Shown: positions 34,501 to 46,177 of the stretch, piece by piece
How positions within the stretch are numbered: the first letter of the stretch is position 1
Layout: each line of letters begins with the position of its first letter
Assembly: GCF_017591425.1 (NCBI RefSeq)
Contig: NW_024466459.1
Coordinates: 8,432,001-8,496,000, forward strand
Length of the DNA stretch: 64,000 bases
Reading direction: 5' to 3'
DNA from: Ochotona curzoniae
Lineage: Eukaryota > Chordata > Mammalia > Lagomorpha > Ochotonidae
Made by a program: the position numbers and the translations under genes
The notes under the pieces: generated by a model
Seen by the model: only the letters and a program-made list of their open reading frames with translations
The model's database searches: none
Told to the model about the DNA's origin: nothing

Positions 34501-37500
34501 CACCCCTGTTTTTCCCAGGAAGGGCAGAGACAGGCCTGCAGCCCTCCAGTTGCTCCCTCCAGGCATCCCCAGGTGGTCCGCCGCACCCACCCTTGCTGTG
34601 CAGGAGCAGGCTGTGGCGCAGGATCTGGTCCACCTTTACCGCAATGTCAGACACGTTCTGAGCAATGGCCTGGATCCTCTCCACGAGCCCAGCCCCCGGG
34701 GGCAACCTGGACGGCGAGAAGCGGGGTGAGCCTGGAGCAGGGGTGAGCCCAGAACCCCAGCAGGGGACCATCCCAAGATGGAGATGGTTACTACTCCAAG
34801 AACCCAAGCACACACCCCCACTCTGGTATGGACCCAGCGGCAGAGAGGGAGGAAGAAGATGGGCAGGGGGGCTGGGCCCGGCCCCCCATCCAACACACTG
34901 GCCTCTCACCCAGGTAAGGCCATGTTTGCCAGGCAGATCTGCATACATGATCACCCCTGCCCCTGAGCCCTCACCACATGGGTATTCACTTCTGCATGTG
35001 CAGGCTGCACACATACTCCCTGTGTGTGGAAGGCAAGTGCTGGGGCTGAAGCAGACAGGAAAACTGGAATGCAAGCCAGGGCAGAATGTGTCCAGGCCCT
35101 GCTAGGAGACAGTGGGGAGCCCTTCTCCCACCCAGGCACAGTTGGTTCGCTGCTCTGACACCAAAACAAACTCTGCCATCCCTCACTGAGAGGTGAAGGA
35201 CCATGGCCCTTCCAGGACCTCCCCTGAGAGCAGCATGCCCCCGCAGCGGCCACTTCAGGCACTTTAAAGCAACAGGGAGCATTTGTCCCCTTGTGCTGCC
35301 CGCTACTGCAGCCACGACATTTCTCCAGATGTGTTTGCTTTCAAAAAAGGCACAACCATTCTGGGGCTGGCTCTGGGGCACAACCACTGCCTGAGATGCC
35401 AGTAGCCCACAGGAGCTCCAGTGTGAATCCAGACTACTCTGCCCACATGCCGCCCCCAACAGCCAAGCACCAGGCACCTGGCAAAGGCAAGCAGGACCTT
35501 GGGGCCTGCCCAGGGGCCTGGGGAGCAGCACGGCCCTGCCCCCACTCTTGGGTCTCTCACTGCCAGGGTGCATGCTTGGGTACATGGTACACTTTGGTGG
35601 GAACCTCACTGCATCCCCACCAGTAGGTTCGCAGGAAATGCTCCCTGGTCCCTCTGGGGATCACTGGCTCCCTCGCCACCCCTGCAGGCAGCAGGTGCTT
35701 TTTGCCTCAGTACGCCCTTGCTGAGGCTCCTGGCAGATGAATTCTACCACTGCCCTCCTGAGAGACAAGGAAGCCCAGGTCAGCCATTCTCCACATTGCC
35801 TAGCAATAGCCTGGAGAGGACTGGAAGCCATGGGTCCACTTCACAGCTGGGTGGTCTCAGAGATATCACCCCATGTCTCTAAACTTGGGTGGTAGCTCCC
35901 ACAGGATCTGAGTGACACGATCCTGGTGAAGACCAGACACGAGGCAACCGTGGGGCAGCTAACACACGCTCGAGAGGCTTTCACCTCCTGACGACGGTCA
36001 CCTGGCCCCCAAGAGGAGGCAGCAGCAGCCCCGGTACAAAGAAAAGCACTTCACTTTCTGGGGAATTCAGCGATTTTCCCACCATAAGCGTTCTTGCATA
36101 AAACACATTGCTGGCAATGGCTTTAAATAGTGCAGATGGCATCTGTCTGATTTAACAAGTTCAACTTGTTCAAAACAGAATCACTTGGCGTCACTATTAT
36201 TATACTGGACTTAGCATTTGCACAGCACTTTCTATTTCCAAAGAACATATCATTAGGCTTGTCTGCCTGAGATGTTTGCGCAAAATGACAACGGGAGTGG
36301 ATGTGGCCAGCTCTGAAAGCAGGGCAGATCCACAGGCTGGGAAGGGCCAAGAAGGAGAGGAAGCCAGGGATGGGATGAACGGGGAGTGGGTGTGGAGCTG
36401 CCTCCAGCGGGTGGGGGACTCAGGGTGTCGTGGTGGTGGTGAGCGATGCCTGGGCCAGAGTGCAGTATGTGCAGGTTAAGGTTCTATGAAAAAGTTTGAC
36501 TTTGTTCTAAAACTTCCTAGGGACCAGTCTTGTGGCATAGCAGATTAACCTGTCTCCTGTGGTGCCAGCATCCCATATGAGCACCTGTTCAAGTCCGGCT
36601 CCCTGCATCCACGTAGGAAACCCAGAAGCAGCTCCACGCTCTTAGCTCAGCCTGGCCCAGCTGCAAGCACTACAGCCTTTTTGGGAAGTAAACCAGCAGC
36701 TAGAGGATCTCTTTCTATCTTCCCTCTCTCTGTAACTCTGCCTGCCAAAGAAATAGATCTTAAAAAAAAAAAAAGAAACTCATATTTGTAGATTCCCCTT
36801 AATGCCATGCAGTTACAAAATACTTCTGTTACAGACTGAATGCTATAGCCCCCACCCCAAAAGTGGACATTGCAAGTAGACTGATCTTCAAAGAAAATGA
36901 GCCATTTCCATCTCGACAGCCCTCAGCAGGTGGTTCCGAGAATTGGGGGAGGGGGTCTCTGCTGAGGTCACCAGCTCCATGGCCACCTCCCCTCCCAACC
37001 GCAGAATCCTTTTCCGGCAGGGGGCAAGGTGCAGACTGCCGCATTAGAGGGACAGGCGGCCACAGCAGAGCTAAGGGCCCTTGGCAGAGCAAAGACCAGA
37101 GTTCTGTCTGCCCAGGACTGAGCAGCTTGGGGACAGCACCCCAGCCTCACTCCCACCTCCCTTTAGGACCCTGTGTGCCATGCCTTCCGTCTCTGTCCTT
37201 TGTCACCTTCAAGGGCAGTTGCTGCTAGGACGGCCAGAACTGGGTGTGTGGGGGGGCCTCAGCAGAGATGCAGGTGAACATCCAGCACATGGTAGGGGGA
37301 GGGTTCCTTCTGGAGAGAACCCCCATTTCTGACACTCCGTGGAGGCAGCTCCAGTCATCACTCTACCCCAGCATCAGTTCCACTCACTCAACAGTGCCAC
37401 CCCACTCTGGCTCCTGCACCTCTCTGGTCCGTCCCCCGGGGAGGCCCTGGGTTCAGACCCAGCCCCCCAGAGTGATCCGTGGCCGCAGAATGCCTGGAGT

Positions 37501-40500
37501 CTAACTCTTACGCCCAGCCCATGATTTACCAGGGCTGCATTCAATTAACAGGTATCGATTCTAGCCCGCAGCGGCTGGCGAGCTCATGGGAGTTGTTCTT
37601 TTATTACAAAGCTGATCACTTTGCTTTTCAAACACAGAGCCGTGTGGACACAGAGGCCTGCCACTTCATACACAGCGAGGCCCATGCACACAGGTGCAAC
37701 GGCAGGGAGGGACAGTTCTTCGGGGGCCCCTCAGTGTGTCACCGACAGCATCTGCCATTGCTCCCGGCCACCCTGTCCAGTGTCAGCTTTCCCTGGCTGT
37801 CCCTGCTCTGGGCCCCATCACCCCGAGTCCCTGATGCTGCTGGAATGGGCAGCAGGGGAGAGGGGGTTCCAAACAGACAACCGAGCACAGAGGGCACCTG
37901 GCTGGCCACGCCCTGCTGCTAGCCGGAGCAGGCTGGGCAGGGCTGCGCACTGCCTCGCTACTTGGAGACCCTTAGGAGGTGTCTGCTACCCCAGCCCCTG
38001 CTTAGCACCCATCAGGACGGCTGGAGCTGGACTTCTTGGGTGTTGGTGTCACTCTATGGGCAGTATAAGAGGAGGCCCAAGAGGACCGGGGTGGCCCATG
38101 GGACCCTGCCACCCCCTCACCCCATGGCCATGGCCTCCCAGTCTCCCCTGGGGCCACTTCCCTGACTCCTGGGCCAGAGCCCTGAGTCTACTGAGCCCCA
38201 CCCTGAACGGCCTCTGCCAGGAGCCATGTCACCCACATCCCCTAATCCCTCCTCGCCAGCCCTGGAGCTCCCAGATCCTGCCCATGAGGCTTTCCTGACA
38301 GCAAAAGGCAGATCCCGGGGCTGAGCCCCAAGTTGTGTGAGCAGAGAAGGTGTCCCTGACCCACCCCCTCTTGTACACACCACCAACCCTGCACCTTGCT
38401 ACCCACACTCTGCCTGCTGCCAGCACAGACCTGGGCAGGAATACCCAAGGAAGCATTTTTGAGTGTGTAAATGAAACTTTTTTTCTTAATTAAAAAAAAA
38501 AAAATCATTACCCAAAGACAAGGATTTTGGTGCCCCCCCTTGGCACTCTCTTCTTATGTACAGTGACTTCCAGGCACTCACACGGCTCTCCCTCTTAGAG
38601 GAGGGGAATGGCAGCATTCCCCCATGGGACGGCAGGAGGGTATCATTCCAGGTCTGCACGCCTCTTGCAGGGCGGGCCTGCCAGCCTCTGCCCAGCACCA
38701 GCTTTGCCGGCGGGCACTGGCTCTGTCCTCAGACATGCCGGTCACAAGTTCATGTTCTTCTCCGAGGCAGCACTGTAGAGGGACACTCCTGGGTCCTGGG
38801 TGTGACCATACATACGTGCAGCCAGCCAGTTCTTCCTGGGCCATGGCAGGAACTGGCTTCCCCAACCTCCGCCCGGGATACAGGGCAGGTGGTACACTCC
38901 TCCAAGCACAGGGCTCTGCAGAGTGCCCATCTCCAGCCCTGCGCACAGGCGGCCTCTGGCAAAGGCACACACATCGCATCCAGATAGCCTCAAATTTCTG
39001 AAGATCTTTTTTTCCCCCTTCCGAAGAGAAGCCTCATGGAAAATTCAAAGATCATTACTATTTGGCTTCAGGATACATAATATGATGCTGTTTGCAGCAA
39101 ATCTGCCTACCTAATTATGTTTTCCAAGGCTAAAATAGCAAATGTGTTTTCCCCCGAGGACACACCAGCCACAAGTGGGAGGCGGTGGCCTAGAAGCTTT
39201 TGGAAGGGCAGAAAGAGGGCGGCAGAAAAATGTGCAGAAGACGGAAGGTTGGCTGGCAATGCAGCAGCGGGTACTGGTGCAGGGTCCTGCTCTGTCTGCC
39301 CCAGCTCATCTCACTGGAGAAGGCCCAGTGGACAGGGGCTGCCAGGTCTGCGCCCTGGGGCCCCTGCACAGTCTGGGTATGCCCACCAGCTCGCTCCCCG
39401 ACCCAGCAGCACAAACGTCCCTGCAGAGGATGGTTCTGCCTGCAGAGGCTAATGGGCTGGTTGCCCACTGGCTGCTGCCCATGATGGATGGGCATTGTTT
39501 CCTGGGGTGGAGCCAGGAGGGAGCACTCCCTCCACCCTCAAGCCACACCTCTTCCCTGGAGGACAGCAAAGGCAGAGCAGAGGTGGGAGGGACGGGCCAG
39601 GCCTGGAAAAAACCAGAGGCACCTGGAAAGTTTTGTGTGACAGCCCCAGCCCAAGGAGGCAGCCCGGGGTCAGGGGCTGAGGTCTCCCAGTTGCTCTGCT
39701 CTGCCCTGACAAACAGCTGTAGGCAGAAGCAGCCAGAAGGATGAGGGCCTGGATGGAGGGAGAAGGATGGAGCCATAGCGGGAAGGGGCCAGACAGTGAG
39801 GAGGAGGTGGGCTCCCCACACACAGAGGGGAGGAGAGGAAGGTCAGTCTCCTGTCCCACAGGTCCCCGGGGGCCTCCGTATCTGCTTCTCTGGCCTCACC
39901 CTCTGCTTCTCCTCTTGCTACTTAGCTAATCTGTTTGAGGCCTCCACCATCCCTTACCACCTTTCAACACACCAGGTACCAGGTGTGCCCCTGTCCCGGG
40001 CCCTTTACACCTGCCGTTCCATCTCTGCGTGGGGCCGGCTGCTTCCCTTTACTCACAGCCAAGCCCCCACACCGCCCTCAGACACCCCCTCCTTTCCAGC
40101 AGTACGAAGGCATCCTCACTTCTCTCTTTCAACAAGGACAGCGTCTGGCAGAGCTGTCATTGCCTACCAGGGACCCGACACGTTTCCTGAGCTTGTTTCT
40201 TTCATTCATTCTGGGGAATGTAAAGTCTCAGGGGCAGGGGGCACTGCCCCAATTTCCTATAACCCAGGAGCCTTGTAACTCAATTCAACTCGACTCCCAT
40301 CCTAGGCCTGTATCTGCAGTGCCCATGTTGCAACAAGCAAGCACACAGGTCTGACAAAGGCTTGCTCTCTCTGAGCAAGTCGACAGGAGTGGTTAGTAAA
40401 AACTAACCCACACGAACTGAACAAACAAACAGGCTGACAGATGGCAGTCAAGACTATGGAGGTTACAGAGACCCAGGGCATGGAGTCAGCCAGCTGACAC

Positions 40501-43500
40501 TCCAAGTCAGGCCAACCACCAGCTCCGTGCAACCTTAAGCAAGCAGCTGAACTTGTCTCTGCAGAGGTCTGCTCCCCGTGGGAACTGAAGCAGTTCAGAG
40601 GCAGCTGTGGGGCTGCAACAATGCCAGGCGCTCAAGATGAACAAATACTGCCATCTCGGGCCACCCCCACCTTGCCTGGGCACCTAGCACCTTGGCGTAG
40701 TTGGCAAGGCCAGTTGGTGATGGGCGTCGTGGCCCCCAGCTCTGTCCAGGCAGACCACATAGCCATGGATCCTGCACACAAGTTGGGGGTCCCTCCGATA
40801 CTACCACTGCCTCCCAGGTCCGGCGGGGGCTCCCAGCCTTCACTTGGCATCGAGACCTCCCACGTGGCACAGCTCCACACTCCAAGGGGCCCCAAGTCCC
40901 AGTTCCCACACCACTGTGCAGCTGAGGAGCAGCAGCTCACCACGTGTGGCCGTCAGCAGGGAGAAGGCGCAGAACCAAATAGGTCCAGGATGTCCCCTGG
41001 GATGCCATGAGGGGCAGGGCCGCTGAGCCCTGGGATGCCTTGAGGGTCAGGGCCGCTGAACCTCGGAATACCACTGAGGCTGGGTCAGGGCTGCAGGAGT
41101 GGCACAGGCTCTTGGGAGGGGAACATTTAGAACAAATAAACCAGGAGAAGCGCACGATCCTGGCAGGTAAGACCCCACCTGGGATGCCTCTATCTTGTAG
41201 CAGTGACTAGGTTCAAATCCCACCTCCACTACCAACTCCAGCTTCCTACAGCCAGCACCCTGGGAGACAGCAGGTGCTGACCCAGCCACCCACATGAGCA
41301 ACCCAGACTGAACCTGCACCCCTTCTGGCTCCGGCCTGGCCAGCCCAACTGGCATTTAAGGTGTGAGCCACTGGGTGGAAGATCTCTCTCCCTTTCTGCC
41401 TCTCAAAAAAAAAAAAAAAAAAAAAAAGCAGGGAATTCTGCTATGACTAAATGGCCCAGCATCCACCCATGCTCTCCTTCTAATGACAGAACTCAAAATC
41501 AAGCTGAAAAAGACCCTGCAGGTACAGCCCATGTCTGTGAGTGCTCCTTCCTGTGAAGCCCCCAAGGGCCATACCCTCCCAGGATGATGCATGCCCATAC
41601 ACGCGTGGGAGAGGGCTGTGGACGGGACAGGAAGCGGGGCCAGCTTCCAGAAGGCACTTGTCTCCAGCCTACAGTGTTTGTGCAACATTTTATTTGGGAA
41701 GAGAGGAAAGCAGGCTTCATGACCACTAGCTGTCGTTAAGCCTGGACAGTGGCACCAGCGCTCTGGCTGCTCCTGGGGCCTCCGCGTGTCCTGCAGCTTA
41801 ACGGAAAGGAGGGCGAATGGCCTGCAGCCTCTCAGGCCAAGCTCGGGGTGAGCGATGTGAGGCTGGACCTCCAGCCCACCCAGGGATGTACCCCCTCCTC
41901 TCCACACCCCTCTCCATCCCCCAGTGCCCCGTCACCTGTCTGCCGAGTGGCCGTGGCCAGCGGCCCGCCGTGGCTCACTGCCATTCTCCAGCCTGGCCAG
42001 TGCGTCCATGCGTCTTGCCATCAGCTCCAGCAGGTCACTCATCTTGCGGAGGATGCCCCGGGACTCGGGTCCCCCCATCACTGTGGGCAGAGGGAGGGGA
42101 CTATCAGATGCCAGCCCCACTCAAGGCCTGGCCATCTCCACACCCCGCCTGTTGCTCCCATGGTAGGTACCCCTGGGGCAGCACTAGCTGTGATGCTGGG
42201 TGGGAGTGAGGGTGGGGGCAGCCCTCCCTGCTGCATCCCAGCTCTGCCATCTGGGCTCCTTTCTCTGCCCCTCTGGGCCTCAATTTTGGTGACTGTGAAA
42301 TGGAACTCCAGATTAACATCTCTGAGGTGAGCTTGGGCTCCAACTGTCATTGGGTCTGCGAGATGGCAGGGAAGGCCTAGCAACACCAGAGTCCCCAACA
42401 CCAAGTTTCAGACAGAACTTCCAGATGGGGAGTATCCATCAGCCACCCACCAGCAGTCCGGGCTATTAACATTCTGGTGACGGGGCTACAGCCTAGATTT
42501 GCAGATTCAAACCTCCAGGGCCCAGGTGTCTGTATTTTGCTTGGGATTCTCACACAGGAACTATGTTTGGAGGGGCCTAGGACCCTGCTGTCTGCCAGCC
42601 CCCCAACCCACTACATCCCTTCCCAGCCCCCACCTCCAAGCCCCCAGGGCAGGAAACCATAATAAGTTTGTCTGACTTTCATGCTGGTTTTTGGGTGCCC
42701 AAAACCACTTGGGCAAAGCGCCTCCCTTCCCTCACTCCCAGCCCAGGCAGGGGAGACCATGGGAACAACAGAACCAGATGAAAACAAGTCACAACCCCCG
42801 ACCCCGCAGTCGCTCCCTGCAGCAGCACCGCATGTACCTGCGTAAGAGCCAGGCATGCTGCCTTGGGCTTCTGACTTCTGTAGTCTCGATCAGCGCACAG
42901 GAGCCCCCATAGCCCCCTGGAACCCTAAAACTGGGCTCCACCTGCCCCCTCAACGAATCAACCAGGCCACCAAGAGACCTGAGCCTCTCCTTACAACCCT
43001 GCTACCCAAACAGAAGTGAAGTTGGGTTGGGCTCCCCAAAGCAGACCTCAAACCCCAAGGTTCAAGGGCAGACAGGTAGTTCATCAGGGAGGTGATGGGG
43101 GCGAGTGGGAGGAGGCACTGGGGAGAGAGACAGCAAGGGCAAGGGTGACTGCCTGGCCAACAGGAGCCTGGCCGGCCAGTGAGGCCAGGAGACAGGGAGA
43201 ACATGGAGCGGGAGAGCTGGGACACCTGCACGCCTTCTCCCTTGGGTCACTTGGTGACGGCTGATCTCAGGGACAGCCATGTCCAGCACTTTCTGCTTGT
43301 CACAGGGAGTCTGAAGGAAGCTCCTGGGCAAAGCAGCGTGCTAAGTGTCAGCAGCTGAAGGCCTTGGGTTTGCAGGGGCCAACGGTGTGGGCACTGAGAG
43401 CACCTGCGGCTCAGGATGGAATGAGGATACACAGACCCCACAGGGGGACAGAGCCTGCAGATGCCCCAGCTCCACAGGACACTCAGGCCCGTGTCTTAGG

Positions 43501-46140
43501 ACCACATGGTGATGGGAGCAAGTGTGTGGTAGGTTGTAGAGAAGAGAAGCAGGGAAGGACAAAGGAGTGGGGCAGGCAGAGGGCCTGCGAGGAGAGGGAG
43601 GACACTGCAGAGCTACTGTGACCCATTGTACATCCCTGCCCTCCTTGTTTTTCCACTCCAATATGTCACTCCAGGCTGGGTCCTAGCCCCCTGCCAGCTG
43701 GACCACTCAAAAGTGGGTCCGGAGTTGGCCAGGGTCCCTCATAGTCTGACGTAGACCAGCTGGACACTGGCTGGGCCCAAGGCTTCCAGGAACAAATAAA
43801 AGAAGCAGACGAAGAGGAGGGAAGGATGGCGCCAGCCAAGACAACCCACCCAACATAGCTGTACTGGCCATTGATGAAGATGACCAGACAGGACCCCTGG
43901 CTCTGGCCCCGGCCCACCCAACAGCTAAAGCAGCGATAGTCTGCCTACCTCCCATTCCTGCCCAGTAACTAATGGGTTCTCCCCTGTCCCCACCTCTCCC
44001 ACTCACACACCCAGCTGGTCAGTTGCCTGGTCAACCAATAGCCCCCTCCCTTCTTTCCGCCTTAGAACTGGGGGCAGGGGTCCAGGCTGACACTTTGCTG
44101 TCTCCTGACAGCCCCTCCCAAGCTTATCATTCGAGTCCACACCTGGCTTCCAACCATAGGATGGAGTAAAAAAAAGAGGGACAGCTGTCCATCAAGCAGG
44201 ATGAGGGTGCCTGACCACCCCAGAGGCACCTCCTGCTTTGTGGGGAGCTGATGGGTGTGGTACAACTTCCCTGACCTCCCTGGGGCTCCCTAATTCGAAG
44301 GAATGGAAGGGGCACCCCAGGATCAGGGCTGGACACCCCAGGATCATGGCCACTGAGCAGGCCGGGCTCTGAGCCTGCTGACCCAGCAGCTGGCTCCTGT
44401 AAACACAGCGGCTGCGAGCCTGTGCCCCAGTTTCCGGGTGGCATGGAGTTCCCTGCAGTGCCTCTCCCTGGCTCCCTGCTGGCCTCTCTGTCTGCCAGCC
44501 CAGCCCAAGCTTCTTCCCCTCCTTGCTGCCTGCATTCTGCCCCCAGCTGAACCTCGCCCTCACAGACCCTTGCCTTGAACCCTACCCAAAACCCAGGATG
44601 AGAGAGCAGGAACTTTGGGGTTTGGCCTGGAGCAGGCAAGGACCCTCTCCCCATTGGGACTCACTGCCTTGGTGCCACCACTGGCATGGGAAGGTTTGGC
44701 AAGTAGGCAATTTGGTTTCCAAGCCACCAGGCTAACATTGGTTAGTTGCTGAAAGAGGCCCAGCAATCACTCTCAGAGCTGAAACCACCTCCCTTGTATT
44801 TTCGTATAAATAAAGAATGCTGAGCCCTGCAGGAAACTCATACTGACATCCAGGGGCGACCCCTGCTCCCCCAGATGCCACTGCTGTCTTGTTCTCTCCC
44901 ACTCCCCCACCTCTCCTGGCCCCCTTTCTCGTCCCAACCCTGACTTCTTACCACTGCCTTCCAGTAGCTTCTGGAAACCACAGGCGAATTCCCCCAGCCC
45001 CCCGGCAGCCAAGGAGGGGATTGTGACTGGGTCAGCACAGATACAGAACATGGCACGTGGCTTACCACCCAGCGCCACAACAAACACTGTAGAGGACTGG
45101 GCAGAAGGAGATGGAGCCGGCCCTGTGGGATTCCTAGACCTGTGCCCCCATGGCTGCCAGCCACGAAGATAGAAGCCCTGGGAGGAGCAGGGCTGCGGAG
45201 CCTGGAGCTCTCTCATGGTCAAGCTAGAGGGATGCTCAGGGCAGCCATGCTGGGCTGACCTGAGACACAAGACAGCTAAACACAGGGGGAAGGAGGACTT
45301 AGCACAGTCTGTCCGAGGACAGCCAGCTCCTGCCTGGGGGAGAGAAGGCAGAGGCCAGAAGGCAGGAGAAGGGTGTAGGGAGGAAACAGCCAAATCTCCC
45401 TGCTCAGGGGCTGGTATCGCGGCGAAGCAGGTAAAACTGCCATCACAAAGCCTAGATTCCACATGGGTCATAGTTCAAGTCCCAGCTGCTCCACTTCCAA
45501 TCCAGCTCCCTGCTATTGCACCTAGGAAAGCAGCAGAAGATGGCCCAGGTACTCGTGGCTTCGGCTGGCCCAGCCCCGGCCACTGTGGCCATCTGAGGAG
45601 TGGACCAGCAAACAGAACTCTGTCTTCCTCTCCCTCTGTGACTCTGACTTTCAAATAAATAACTAAAAAAGAAAGAAAACACAAAAACAGCCACCCCTAC
45701 CAGAGGCTGAGCGAGGGTCACCCCATGAAGCACCCCTCTCTGTCATGGTTGCCCCAAGCTGGCATGCTTTATTAGTAAGCACACAGCAGCCTGGGCACAC
45801 AGGGCCTCTGGGTACTCAGCTGTGATGCTGTGCCAGGCTGCTGCCCTCTCCCAGGGGCCTTGACCTCTCTCTTGCCATCTGACCTGCAGTGAGAACCCGC
45901 CTCCCTGGATTCCTCAGACCCCGTTGACCTGCACTGCCTACACCCCAGTCCTGGCCCACAGCTCCCTGGGGACCTCCTCAGGCTTGCCATCACCCGTCCC
46001 CTCCCAGCAGCCACCCTCCTCCCTGCAGGCACCTGTTGGGATGTCTGCATAGCTGCCCCAGGACAGTGTGGCTGATGGCATGAAGGGGTCTCTTGCCAGA
46101 TCAGGATTTTATTTGTTTAAAGATGTATGCATCTATTTGA

Positions 46141-46177
<37 letters not shown>

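Larger units (their letters stand above)
34707..41935 (-). other. MGAT5B intron 3
   Basis: 7.2 kb. It holds SINEs at 36.52 and 41.15 kb, MIR/L2 relics near 35.85, 40.0 and 40.5 kb, and AT-rich single-copy islands at 36.03-36.30, 37.51-37.68 and 38.98-39.17 kb. No coding exon. Confidence 0.8.
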
